NCBI GenBank assembly: GCA_963556255.1
Contig: OY744615.1
Coordinates: forward strand, 22,363,013 to 22,427,012
DNA length: 64,000 nt
Reading direction: 5' to 3'
Source of the DNA: Allolobophora icterica
Taxonomy: Eukaryota; Annelida; Clitellata; Crassiclitellata; Lumbricidae
Shown here piece after piece: positions 34,511-47,300 of the stretch (position 1 is its first letter; the number at the start of each line of letters is the position of its first letter). Made by a program: the position numbers and the translations under genes. Below the pieces are notes generated by a model. That model was given only the letters and a program-made list of their open reading frames with translations, did not search any database and had not been told where the DNA came from.

Positions 34511-34565
34511 ATGACCGACAGAAGGAAGAAAGGCATCGCCCTAGAACTAGAAGCACAGACTAAAG
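34511..34565 (+). CDS. srGAP exon 1 (initiator)
   Basis: ATG at 34511 is the first Met after an in-frame TGA (34481). It encodes MTDRRKKGIALELEAQTK and ends G|GTAGCA, phase 1. This matches the start of srGAP proteins (a basic head, then a coiled E-x-Q-x-K before the first F-BAR helix). The spare G plus AT from exon 2 gives Asp, followed by VRHQLNEQLRC. The next intron is 8.8 kb. Confidence 0.75.
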
Positions 34566-34873
34566 GTAGCAAGTTTCTACAATTTACCTTTTTACAGCGT
34601 CGTAATCGTAATCTCGAGATTTGTACAGCGCCCGAAAAGACACTTCGCGAGAACCAGCTCATTCAGAGGCGCTTAGTCAAAACAAAGTCGGTAGGCTGGT
34701 AGGGTCAATATCGTTTCCAGGTCAAAATCCACAGGGTCAGACAGGCAGTTAGTCTCGGATGGATATTGTGAATGATGTGCGGAATTGAAGCAGCATGAGA
34801 GGTAAGGGAAGAGGAGGACTCGGGACAGGATTTGTGACAGAGCAGTGTTTTCAGTTTGAAATGAAAGACTTGT

Positions 34874-34957
<84 letters not shown>

Positions 34958-37900
34958 CAAGAGGTGAGGTTTTGTGAGGATGGACCAGATATTTTGTCCT
35001 AGTACTAAACTTTGACTTCTTGCGTTATCATTATAGTTGCTTTCATCATTATGGTCATTGTAGTAAATTATTATTGTTTGTTATTGTTTATTATTATTAT
35101 CATCATCATTATCATTACTAATTGTAATTTGTATCGCACTGGTGTCTAATGCACAATGTATGAACCAATGGCACACAAAGACCAAGCAGTAATCAGGTCA
35201 GTATTCAGAAGATCAGTCCACTTAGACATTGAGGTAGTATATGGTTGATAAGCAGTTTGAAAAACGTAAGTCTTAGTTGAGATCGAAACGACACAGGCGA
35301 CTGCACCTTCTCGTGCCGCCATCACCAATGATTTCCACCACAGATTTCCACTCTGTCTCCTCGATCTGGCCTTCAGATCTGGCACCAAAATGGACCAAGT
35401 GACCTGGCTATTGCAGACTTGATGTAGCGCTGGTGAATAAGCTGATGTCTCTGATGCAGCTTGGAGAAATTTTGAAAATGCTTACTTTACATTACTGAAC
35501 AGTGGGAGCAGAAACAGGGAGGGAGTTCAAAACTATAGGTCTAACAACTGAAGAAGGTCATTCACAAAGAACAGTTCTACTTTTTTGTATGACCAGAGAG
35601 AAAATCAGATAACATGGTTTAATAATGATCAGTTTGACAAACTGATGCAAAGGACTGATGCAAAGTTATCTATATGCTTTTCTTCTAATTCTACAACAGA
35701 TCCACTGTTTAAACTTGACTTGAAACCCAGGTGATGCACTGTTGGCATTATGTATGTATTTTGTTGTGATAATTAATGTTTTGACAAAATCAACAAGTGA
35801 ATTTGAGTTGTACTCTGAGCCAAAGTAAAAGGCAGAGAATGTAGCTGAATAGCACAAGTTTGGTATGTGTGAGTAACAAGTATAAGGTTGATTTTATGCT
35901 GTTGTGGTTGGTGACAATGACAAGTTTTCTCAGGCCCTTAGCCAGAAACACAGAGTAGCCCATCCAAAAGCATTCAAAGTCGTGACCGCCTGATGCCGTC
36001 ATCATATGAAGTCACGACTGCCCGAAGTCCCGCCACCGTACGAGTCCGACTGCAGTGGCCCTATGCTGTTTACAGAGCCTAATATTAAGCCCTGCTCCTT
36101 ACAAAACTGTCATCTGAATGATGGCATTGGCTCTAGAGAAGAAACTGGATGGGTCTGGAGGAGAATCATGCACAATTTATGCCTGTCCAAAATAATTTTC
36201 ACCCATCCAAAGGATGGGTGGACGGGTGGCTGGCTAAGGGCCTGAGTTTTCTATGTGCTGACTTTCTGATTGAGACATGATGGACGCACATTGACTTAAC
36301 ACCCGCTTGATATGCATATAACTTTGTGCTTCTGTTTGACTCTAGCCTCGGAATATTGAACACTATAGTGTTTACATGTTTTTAAATAAATAAGTAAATA
36401 AATAAATAATTAAGTTAATAATTTAAGGGGTAATCTAAATAATATTTTATTATAAAGTATATAATATTATAATTATTATATTTAATATTATGTATATTAT
36501 TATAAATTTAATTTAAGTAAATAGTTATTTAGTTATAATTATATAAGTAATATATTATTACTCATTATTATTATTTAGTGTCCACCGCTTAAATGCAACA
36601 TCATTATCATACGTAAGGTGAGAAGGGAGGTATGCATCTTCTATTGATGGCAAAAAGTTGCTGGAAAAGTTAAAAGATAGAATGTCAAAAGAAATATATT
36701 GTGTATCATTATCACAGAAATGATATCTGAGTGGTGTTTTACTATATACATTGATCTGGTTGGAGTGGTGTGTAATGTAAACAAGAGATCAAGCTTGGTA
36801 AGTATGGGTAACTCATGGTTATGTGGAATGAAGTCCAGGAGGAGTACGTAATTACCACTTAAGATAAAGGAATAGAGGGAAGGACCTGAAAGCTGAAACC
36901 AGTGCATGAGACGCACAGAAGGGGGAAGTGGGCTTTGTTATCAACAGCTGCACTGACAGTTCGAGAAAATCCAGTTAGCGCTGTCATGAGTTCCTTCACA
37001 GATGGCACTTTGTCATTGCAATATTGATAAGTTTCGGTTGGATGTTGAAGACGACAGGAAACCTGTGGAGAAGGCTTATTAAGGGGCTGATTGGTTGGAG
37101 GGGGTGGGAAACATATGAAGAAGAAGAGCAGTCCCTTAAGCTAGCCCTGAGGCAGCCTTGGGTATGAAGTGTTAATGACTTCATTTTCTTAGCCTTGGCA
37201 TATAAGGGTGGGTGGCCAGTCCTCTCCATCGCAGTCTCATCTTCCCACCGACAGTGTACAGTAAGTGTACTCAGTATAGCTGAGTTGGCTACGGGGTGCA
37301 GGTGATGCCCTAGGTAGTTATTAACAGCAGGAAACAGAGCAGTCTTGTGAACGAGACTTACTGTAGGCAAACTGAAAGAATAAAGGGCAATATAACTAGT
37401 CATTGCAGTATATTGTAGATTCTAAGATACTAAACCATATTTCAGTTATATCTGGAAGTAAGCCACCTGAAGTCAGAGATGGTTTATTTATGAGATGAAC
37501 AGGGCATGAACAGAAACAGATGAGAAGGAGCTTTATCTAGTGAGGCATAATTGGAGGCTTACAGCTATATTTTGTCATTGTAAAACAGACCATTGTGGTT
37601 CTTATACTTTCTAATTACTGTGTGCATCTTGAAATTATTTGCCATGCCCCAGGTTACCCGGCCACTGACAGCTTGAGCACTTTTCACATTATTAAGTTAA
37701 TTGCTTGCACGAACTGCTTCTGAATATATAAAAGAAAAGTAATCTTAGCTAACCCAGATCGGCAGCCATGGGTATCAAGCATTATTGACTTTGTGTTTGT
37801 ATGTAATACCATCAAATTGGAGCAGATGGTTGTTGACTGATTTTTTCCTTATAATTTACGGTCAGAGTTCTCTAGTTATAGCTGAGTTTGCTATGGGACA

Positions 37901-38278
37901 CAGTAGACACTAGGGGAGGGGAATAGGTGAATTGTAATGCTCTTGCTTGAAGAACATCAAGATCTTGAAAGACACATGTGGTTCAATACCCGTAAGCTCC
38001 CTGTAGTTCGACTCAGCCTTCCACTACCTAGGGGGCAGCTGTAAAATGAGCGGGCACCTAACAGGCTGCCAAGACGTGTGTTCTGTGAGATGTTGATAAT
38101 TCTACTGTCATATGCTTCAGTGTTACTTAATGCGGTTTGTCAGTGAGCTTGTCAATAAACATGAATATATTATATACAGTGAAAGACAAAGTTTTAAATG
38201 TTTCGATCTTGCTGGGGGGTTTGAACCTCATCCTCATGGCTGGTATTCCAGCATGCTAACCACTTGACTGTTGTGCAG

Positions 38279-38316
<38 letters not shown>

Positions 38317-41300
38317 AATTTTATTTGTAAAATGTAATTTTCAGTGTTTATCTGTTGCCATGAAAGTTTGTAATGTCTATATATATATAATATATATATA
38401 ATATATATATAATATATATATATATATATTGTGTTTATTGCATATTAATATATTTCAGTTAAAATTGATTTGAAAACTGAAATTCTGTCTTTAAACAAAT
38501 CTTGTGTGTTAGCAGCTTAAATAATATATTACTGTCGAGATGGAGATTATAACTCCTAGAACTCTAGCACAATTCTGTGTGCATTTGCAAGACACATTGT
38601 ATGCAAACAAGCGGAAGCTCATTGTTAGGATCATCTAGAGACAATAGAGTGTGCATCGACAGTCCATAGGCCTCCACATTGTTCATGAGTGTGATGCAGG
38701 GAAGGCACAGTATTCTCCTCTGGCACCACTGTTGAAAGGCATTCAGCTTCATCTCCAGGTTCTTGGTTAGCATCCATGTCTCAGCTCTTACAGGCAGATA
38801 GGCAGCATCATCATCATCATCAGTTCCTGACGCCAGCCATTTGGCGGCGATGGGTACGAATAAATGATCTCCATTGTCCTCGGTCATTTGTCAAGTCTAT
38901 TGCCCCCCTTAATGTTAGTCCAAGTGATGTTATGTCCTCAGTTATATTATCTATCCAGCGTAGCCTTGGTCTGCCTTTGTGTCTTTTCCCTTTGAATCTT
39001 GCATGCAGTGCACTGTGTGGGAATCTATCAACTGGCTTTCTCTCTACATGACCATGAAAAGGAGGAGTTTGGTATTCAGTGGGATGATATGAATTTAGTT
39101 AGCAGTATGTGAACTCCAGCATATAGTGAATCAGATTCCTCTTATTGGCCACAGTGACATTTACTCAAGTAGTACATGTAGCTATTCTTTTGTCTTGTTT
39201 CTGTTGATGACAGCAGAGGCTTATGATTTGCTTATGAAGCCAGTGAACTACAAGTCAGCTGTTCAGTATAGTGCACGGGACTGGTACTCTATCTCCTAAT
39301 TAAGTCAGTTACCGGTATTGTGTTTCACTGTAAAATTAGGAAGTGGATTAGAATCTGTGAACCCGGAAATAGACGGGAACCAGGAGAAACATGTGTGAAC
39401 TATATATAAACTGTATGAATTATGAAGCCAGTTTTTATCTGTAATCGTTTTACCAGCTTTACAGTTATGCTAGCTGCTTTGTCTCCAGACCGGATGCCAA
39501 GACCCAGAATAAATATTATCCAAGATATATGGCCAACAATTAAGGCATCATGTCTGGTTTTCGTCAGCTGGAAGATTGCAAATTCCAGTGGATATTTTTA
39601 TTCGTGGTTCTTTGAACAAACAAACATTGTGAAAATCGTATTAATATTGCAGAGAATAAATTGTCTAAATTGTTTCATCAAATAAATAAATTGAAATGGA
39701 TGCTGTTAAAATTTAGTTTTGAAAATGTATACCTCTGTAAGTTTTTCCACATTTACCCAGACTTCATAATCTGTAGAAAAAGATTGAGAATACTATGAAA
39801 TTCCTTCACCAAGTGTGTTCTTCTCTTTTCAAAATATGTTTGTTTCTTTTGAAATTGAATTTATATTTGTAAAATTTAATTTTCAGTGTTTTTCTGTTGC
39901 CATGAAAGTTTGTAATTTCTCTTGATAGATTTCGTTAGACTAAAATTATGCTGACTTTCATGCTTATAATATTTTTATGTGCAGCAGACATTAATACAAC
40001 ATATAGAGCATTGTAGATCGCACTTCAATCAATCATGGAATTTATATAGCGCCTCTTCAAGGGCTCCACTCAGAGGCACAATATTGGACAACAGGAAAAC
40101 ATAGGCCCAAAGTATGGCGCAGATTGAAAATTGATTCTTTGAAGGATTATATAAACTAGCCTTTATTTTAAAAATAATGCTATTCTGCAGAATGAAAGTT
40201 ACTATAATATGTTATCAGTTAGCGGCTGTAATATGAACGCTTGTCAGTTTTTGCATAAATGTGATTTGTTTTTGTATATAAGCAAAATGAAATGGAAATA
40301 CATTTGAGGACAGTTCAGGTTGTGCAGCTCTTTTAATTTCATATCCATGGCTGCCTCTCAGGCTAGGATCGATCTTCTTTGATTTGAATTTAAGAATGGG
40401 TTTAATACATATTTACCATTGTTTTTTCCTTTGTGTATGTGTGTAATGTGACAAAAACAAGTGAAATAGAAAAAGGAGAGGCCAGAGGGCTAAAACCCAT
40501 TTAGCACAGCTCAAAAGCATGAAATATATCAGAGCAAGAAGCTTCTGTGCTCATCTAGATGCCAGGAGAAGGACAGAACTGAAATTCTGAAGGGTGTGTG
40601 GAACTGTGAGAACAAAATACTAAATCTGCAGTATCATGTGCTGTACTGAAATCAATAGGTAAATAGAACAGATCTCCTTTACCAGAGTAATTGGTTGCAG
40701 TGTGTGGTTGAATTCGGGTCAGAGCAGCCGCAGTTGAAAGATATTTGTGAGATAACCCTTGAATTGAAAAAGACTAAACTTGGTGATTAATGCCCATAGT
40801 TCGTTTTACAGATAAATAAACTTTGCGAAATAATTATAAATTAATCACCACAACTGAATCTAACAATTTGGTTACTTTGTCTGCATGCCACGAGTTAGTC
40901 ATTGACCACCTGGGCCAGACCATGCACTCACACTGGCAGTGCTAGAGCAGAAGCCTTTTCACCATGGCATGCAGAAGCAAGCAGTGCTGCTGTTAATGCT
41001 ACTGCTGGAAGTAGGCAAGATAAGCTGATCCTGGTGTTGACAGGCATAATGCTTTATGGACCAATTTAAAAGCCATTTTGCAATGCACTGTGCTGTGCTT
41101 CTGTATTGGATGGACTGTGATTAAAAGCTTATTTGGCAATGCATTGCTTAACTTCCTCTTCTTGGTGGATTGATTTATAAATGCTTAAATAAATACAGAT
41201 TTCTTAAACACTTTTCCACTTCACCTTTAATGTCTTGATCTGCTACCTTGTGGTATGCTTGCCACAGGTTGTAGATAGATGTGGTATGCATTCACCTATG

Positions 41301-44300
41301 ATCACTTGGTAAACCAGTCCTTCATCTGTCATCAACTGCCAAAAATTGCCATTATTGAAGATATTTGGCAGTGAGGGGACCATCCTATTCAGACATTCAC
41401 GAAGTCCATTGTTTTTCTCATGTATACATGGAATCTTATATGTCTAGAGTCCTAATGTTGCTTAGTCCAGTAGAGTCTTATTTTTCCTTAATCCATTTAA
41501 GTCTCAGTCTTTATTTGCTTCCATTTCCTTCAAAACTTGCATGCAGTACTTCATGTGGGATCCAGGCAAGTAGCATTCCAAGAAAACAGAGATGTTTAAG
41601 GGCTTTCATATACATGTATAAATAATTTTGTTCTAAATGTTCTGTGTTTATGTGTCATAAGGTATTTCATAATTCTTTGTTCTGACAGAGTTGTTTTTAT
41701 ATCTAAGTCTATCATAATTTTTTAATAGAGTTGTTTTTATATCTAGAGTCTTTCATAATTCTTTGTTCTAAAAGAGATGTTTCTATTTCTATGGATTTTC
41801 GTATTTGTTCCAGATTTTTCTGTCTAAAGACTTTTGAGAGCCTTTGTTTCTAACTTCCTTTATTTCTGCAATTCTCTGTAGCCCATTCATTTTTGGCTGT
41901 AAGAATCCTTCCTTTGCATTGCTCTTACAGCATCCAATCTAATAGTGGCAGGACTAACGGTAGTTAAGACAGAAATTACAAAGTCCAAAAACAGTCATGT
42001 TAAGTTTCAAACTGTTCCACATGAAACAAATTTGTCAAAGAACCTCCAAAACAAACTATGCAGTCAGTCAAGTCTTTACAGGACATTGAGGCCATTTCTA
42101 CACTCTTACAAATGTTTGGAAACAGTATGCCCTACTATTAGCTTGCCGGAAGGATCATGCAATTAGTTGTTTGGTAATAAAGCCGGAAGGATCATGGAAT
42201 TAGTTGTTTCGTAATAAAGCACAGGAGGGTGTGGCTTATCACTAGATACTAATAAAGCCTTGGCAAGGAAGTTGAAAAAAATGTGTTGCGTCAGTCAATA
42301 TTGAATTTCTTTGACAACAGACAGTTTGTTTATCTGTGAACATTCTAACTACCCAGGAGTATCCTGTTGGCTCCAAACATTATTTTAATAGTGCAGATGA
42401 CTAATTTGAGCTCTAGAACCAGAAATTAATGAGTGGCATTGCCTTTGTTAAATGGCAGGGAATGCTGCATGGTCGAACATAATAAAAATTCAATTAAGAC
42501 TAGAGATTTAGAGAATGATTACAGCAATGTACACAGATTAACTCAGAAATAGTAGTCAGACTAAGATTACTGGAAGAACAAGAGTTGCTCATAACTAGAC
42601 TAGACAAGACAAAACGTTTATTGACACCATGCACCAAATTCAAGTACAATTGTGTTGATTCAATACATTTAAGTACTTCATTGTATACAGTAGCAATAAC
42701 TTTTCACCATCAAATGCCCAGTATCAAAGGGTTATCCCAAAAGGAGCAAAAAAATTGCTCCGCTGGCAGGGAGCCCAATTTCCAACAATTTCCATCTTTT
42801 ACACATGGAAGCATCAGTAATATTTGTTAAACCTTAGTAGTTACATAATCATTGCATCAGTGCTCATTTTATGCAAGAACAGTACTAGGTGCATTCTAAG
42901 TCAAGAAGATACTGTTTTAGTTTACCGTTTAGACAGACAGCTGAAATCATTGAAAGAGCAGACTCCAGCATCAAAAGAGCAGATGTGGAGATTAGCAAGA
43001 GAAATGTCCTGAAGTAGGGCTGATGGATATGGCAAGGTGCACCACCATAAAAGAGTGTCCTTGTAAAAATACAGACCTACCTAAGGATGGATTTCATTTC
43101 ATTAGATAAGAATGATGGATTTAGATTTTGTAATTTTCAAAAGTGTTGTTGTAAATTTCTTTTTCTTAAAGATTTCAAAATAAATTTTTTCATCAACAAC
43201 TTATCTCCAGACAACTTCTCTACCTTGTAACATTTTTTTAATTCTTCCATTCTAGCACTGGCATTCAGTTAGCTGTTTTTAATTTCAGTTTTATTCTATA
43301 GGCACAAAATGTTTTCTTTATATTATAGTACCAGTGCATCATGTTACTTTTACTGTTTGTAACTGTTGTCAGATGTTCGTCACCAGTTGAATGAGCAGCT
43401 GCGATGTTTGGATCAGAGGCTGGACAGTCACTGCAGCTTGACGATGGATCTCATGGAGTTCTACAGACTTCGAGCTGAAATTGAGCAGGAGTACTCTAAG
43501 AGCCTCGATCGACTCTTAAAACAGTTCAAACTCCGTCAGAAGCCTGATAAACAAAAGTACAGTCAAACTTTTCATGGACATTAGGCAGTCTGTTTGCTTT
43601 TTTGATACCTAACCTGTGGAAGAAGAAGAAGAGAAGGGAAGTCCCTTAAGCTAGCCTGAGAGGCAGCCATGGGTATGAAGTGTTAGCGACTTCATTTCTC
43701 TTAGCCTCAGCATATGAGGGTGGATGGCCAATCCTCTATGTCACTGTCTCATCTTCCCACTGACAGTGTACAGTTAGTCGACTCGTAGCTGAGTGCAGAT
43801 GAAACAGAAATCTTGAAACAAATTTCTGCCCCGGGCATAGTGTCTGGCTAACCGCTGTAGTGTCCGATGTTATTTTGAAAAATCGCTTCTACAAAATCGC
43901 TTTTCCTGACTAGTCGTTAGATTGTTAAGCGCCCTTGTAACTTATGCTGTGTTACGGCGCTGTAGAAATTGTCATGTTCATCATCATCATTTGAAGAGTA
44001 ATTGAAATTAGGAACTACTCCTACAGTTTTTATTATGTGGTGAAATGTCACCAAACAAGTTTCCAGCATTTTGCAACGTACAAAAAACATTTTTTTACAG
44101 CAGTCCTTAAGGTCAAGTAATCTTTCAGAAATTTTGTCTGCAATCCAGTCATTCATTTAACATTCAGAGTTTCAAAGCAGCCAAATTTTCAGCAGTGTTC
44201 GAAACTGAACTAAGAGATTAAGATAATATGCGTGTGTTTGTGAAGGCGTGAAACATGTTGCTCCTATTCGACAAACAAAATGTGGCAGAATCTGCTTGAT

Positions 44301-47300
44301 TCCACAGCAACACAGAGCAGAAACCACACGGTTTTGAGCGAGGGTTACGGTTCTGTCTCCGTCAAAGGATTTCAACAGATTCTGGACGACCTGCAAGGAA
44401 TGTACTGCAAGGTTACCTACATTCATTCATTGTTTCTAAGATTATGTAACTATTGTTATTAGATATCATTATTATGTTCTATGCAAATTTCATGTCACTG
44501 TGATTCCGTAGAGTAATGGATAACACACTGGCGTGAAGAGCTGAAGGTACCAAGATCGAACCCGGTAGACCCCCGTAAGGTTTTTTCAGCCTTGCACTCG
44601 CTAGGTGGCAGTGGTTAAATGAATGTTGACCATGATTGGCGCCGTGTGGCTGCCGCTCAAACAGTTATATTCGACCCCTGTAAAACTGTTATCGTGTGCT
44701 TCTACTATATACATGTGTGGCTGCCATTTCTACTATATGTATGTTCATTGTACAGCAGAGTGCGTTTGCAGGCGCTTAATTTAAAGAACAAATTATTATT
44801 ATTATATTATTATATTCCATTTCCTCTCATTCCATTCATTTTTAATTCCATTTCTTCTGTGATTTCGTTACCACTTTGCAATGATGAAATGACTTGAAGC
44901 ACTGGACTCTCCTGTTAAGAGCAAACTTAGCTGATGTTCATACTGTGGCTCTATCCATGCTGATGCCACACGTTTTTAACGTATCATGATATTTTACTGA
45001 ATATCAAAGGCAGACAAGAAAAGGAAACTAAAAAACTAGAAAATTTTATTCTTTGATGTTGAGTATGCATTAAAAGCTGCTGGGAAACAATATAGCTAGT
45101 CATTAAACTTTTCTGTTTGATCAGGCCTGGCTTGGGAGTGCCTCTGAGTAGAGCCCTTGAAGAGGCGCTATATAAATTCCATGATTGATTGATTGATTGA
45201 TTGATAAAGTATTATTAAATGGTTTGTCAGCCTCTGATGAAACATGTGCAATGTTGGTGTAGTACTAATGTTGGCTTTTGTTACATACATTTGCCTAGTC
45301 AGGTAGTGGCTGCCTTCAAGAACCCTGTTAATCCACCACTTGCTTCATGTACTTTTTGTGTGTCTCTCATTCTTTCGCAATCTCTGTCTCTGTTCACTCT
45401 GTCTATGTGTCTGTCTATCTGTCTTTCATGTAACTCATATCTGCTGATCTCTGGTGAGTTATTTTAAATCTTGTAGAAAACTGTTACAAAATTTGATTTG
45501 CAGTGTCGAGATATTGCCACATCACTTCATCAAGAGGTAGCAAAAGTTCTTGGTGAACTCCAGAATGTAAGATTTCTTAAATTACTTCTGAACTCTTTGA
45601 AAAATATGTATATGTTGTTTTATTTGTTAGTTAATGATTTATGTTTGACTACAAATAAATTATTCTTGACATTTAATTACTGTATATGCTTGCAAGAGGA
45701 ATATATGACCTGCTTATAAGTCGATATGTGTTTTTACAGACACATTTATGGATTAGCAGTGCCGTTGAAGCAAGTTGCTAAGTGTGGCCCAAATAGCAAA
45801 ATGCATGCTGTATTTAAATTAGAGCGAAGCTGGTTATCAGATGTGTTCAGAGCTTTATTGCCTAAAGAAAATATTACTGATATAATTTATGTTAATAGGT
45901 TAAACACTCATAATAAATATATTTAATTTATGATACTTCTGGTATCGTGCAATTTTAACTGTATTTGCCTGTGTTTTTAAATCAGACCATAAATTGTTCC
46001 AAGCAAGGAATCAGGAATGTAGAGCAACGGAAAATATTTTAGCACTAGCATTAAGTTTTCCAGTGGAAGAGAGTTTTAATATGATTGCTTGAACTGTCAG
46101 CCACTAAATATGGCTGACAGTTCAAGTTACAGTTATGTATGAGCACATAAAAGTGAATGTCTTTTATATTAACTGCTCACTTCCCAATAAGTTAAGGTCT
46201 AAATTCCAGTGCATATTTTAAGAGATTTTGACTACCAGGACAAAGTTGGTCATGGGTCTGACATTTTGTGAATTCATGTAAGAAAAAAGTTGATGACCTT
46301 TTTTAGGAACTCATCCTTAAAAAAGTTGATGACCTTTTTTAGGAACTTGTCTTTAAAAAACTTGATGACCTTTTTTGGGAAATCATCCTTTACAAAATTT
46401 TGCCCCTGGCAAGCAACGACTGGGACAACTCTTAAAACTGCTCCAACATTTTTCCCTCTACTGACACACTTTCAGCAGTTTCAGTATGCATTCCCTGGGA
46501 CAAATCACCCTAACTGCTGGGACAAATCCTAAGACTAGTGGATCATTTGTCCCACTAGTTATACAGTTAAAATATGCCCTGCTAAATTCTGATATCAGCA
46601 AAAAAGGGATCATCCATTGAAAATTGTTTAACCAGCTAGCATTCACAAAGAAATTAGAAGGAATCCATGATGACTGACAGATCAGCAACTTTTAATGAGC
46701 GCCAGCCAAAGACATGACACGTACGAGGAATTTAACATGCTTTCTAGCAAATGATGGTCAAAGAGAAATGGATCCCCTTTGACAAACCTACAGGATGTAA
46801 GCAGGAGTGATAGGTAGGATGGCAGATGAATTTGAATGTGCTGTGTGATCCTGAGTGATGATAATAACTTGAGGAAAATTCTGTTTGCAACTTAGTACAA
46901 CCAGAATATCATTTGAAGAAAGTTCATACTGTTTGATTGCCTTACTTTAGTCGATGGAAACCTACCACATATACCACGAACAGAGTCGGCAGTCGGAAAC
47001 TAAACTTCGACGTGCAGAAATGCAGAAAGCAGAGCACGATGCCAAAAGGAGTAGTGGCTCAATGTCAAGACGTCTCATTTACTTGGAAAAACAGACAGAA
47101 AAGGTAGGAGATTCCATTTCATCTGAGTCTTAACGTCTCGTCATTTCTTTGACTAAGTGCTATATAATGACAGATGTCTGTCAATATATTGACAGATGTC
47201 TGTCAGTTTCTTCCAGTCATTTAATTGACATTTATCTAGCACCTTTTTACTTCTTGAAGACGTTTTGTCCAGTAATAATTTAAATATGCACTTATTTACA

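Noticed and set aside
34234..34662. A 142-codon - strand ORF with hydrophobic stretches
   Set aside because: It overlaps srGAP exon 1 on the opposite strand and matches no family I know.
36006..36245. Proline-rich 79-codon ORF
   Set aside because: It lies entirely within the MITE at 35931-36244, apart from its stop codon.
38208..38276. A real tRNA gene
   Set aside because: A and B boxes are present but the arms do not form a proper cloverleaf by eye, so a SINE head is more likely.
46088..46126. A microRNA precursor
   Set aside because: The arms are only 15 bp, and pairing does not extend outward enough for a precursor.
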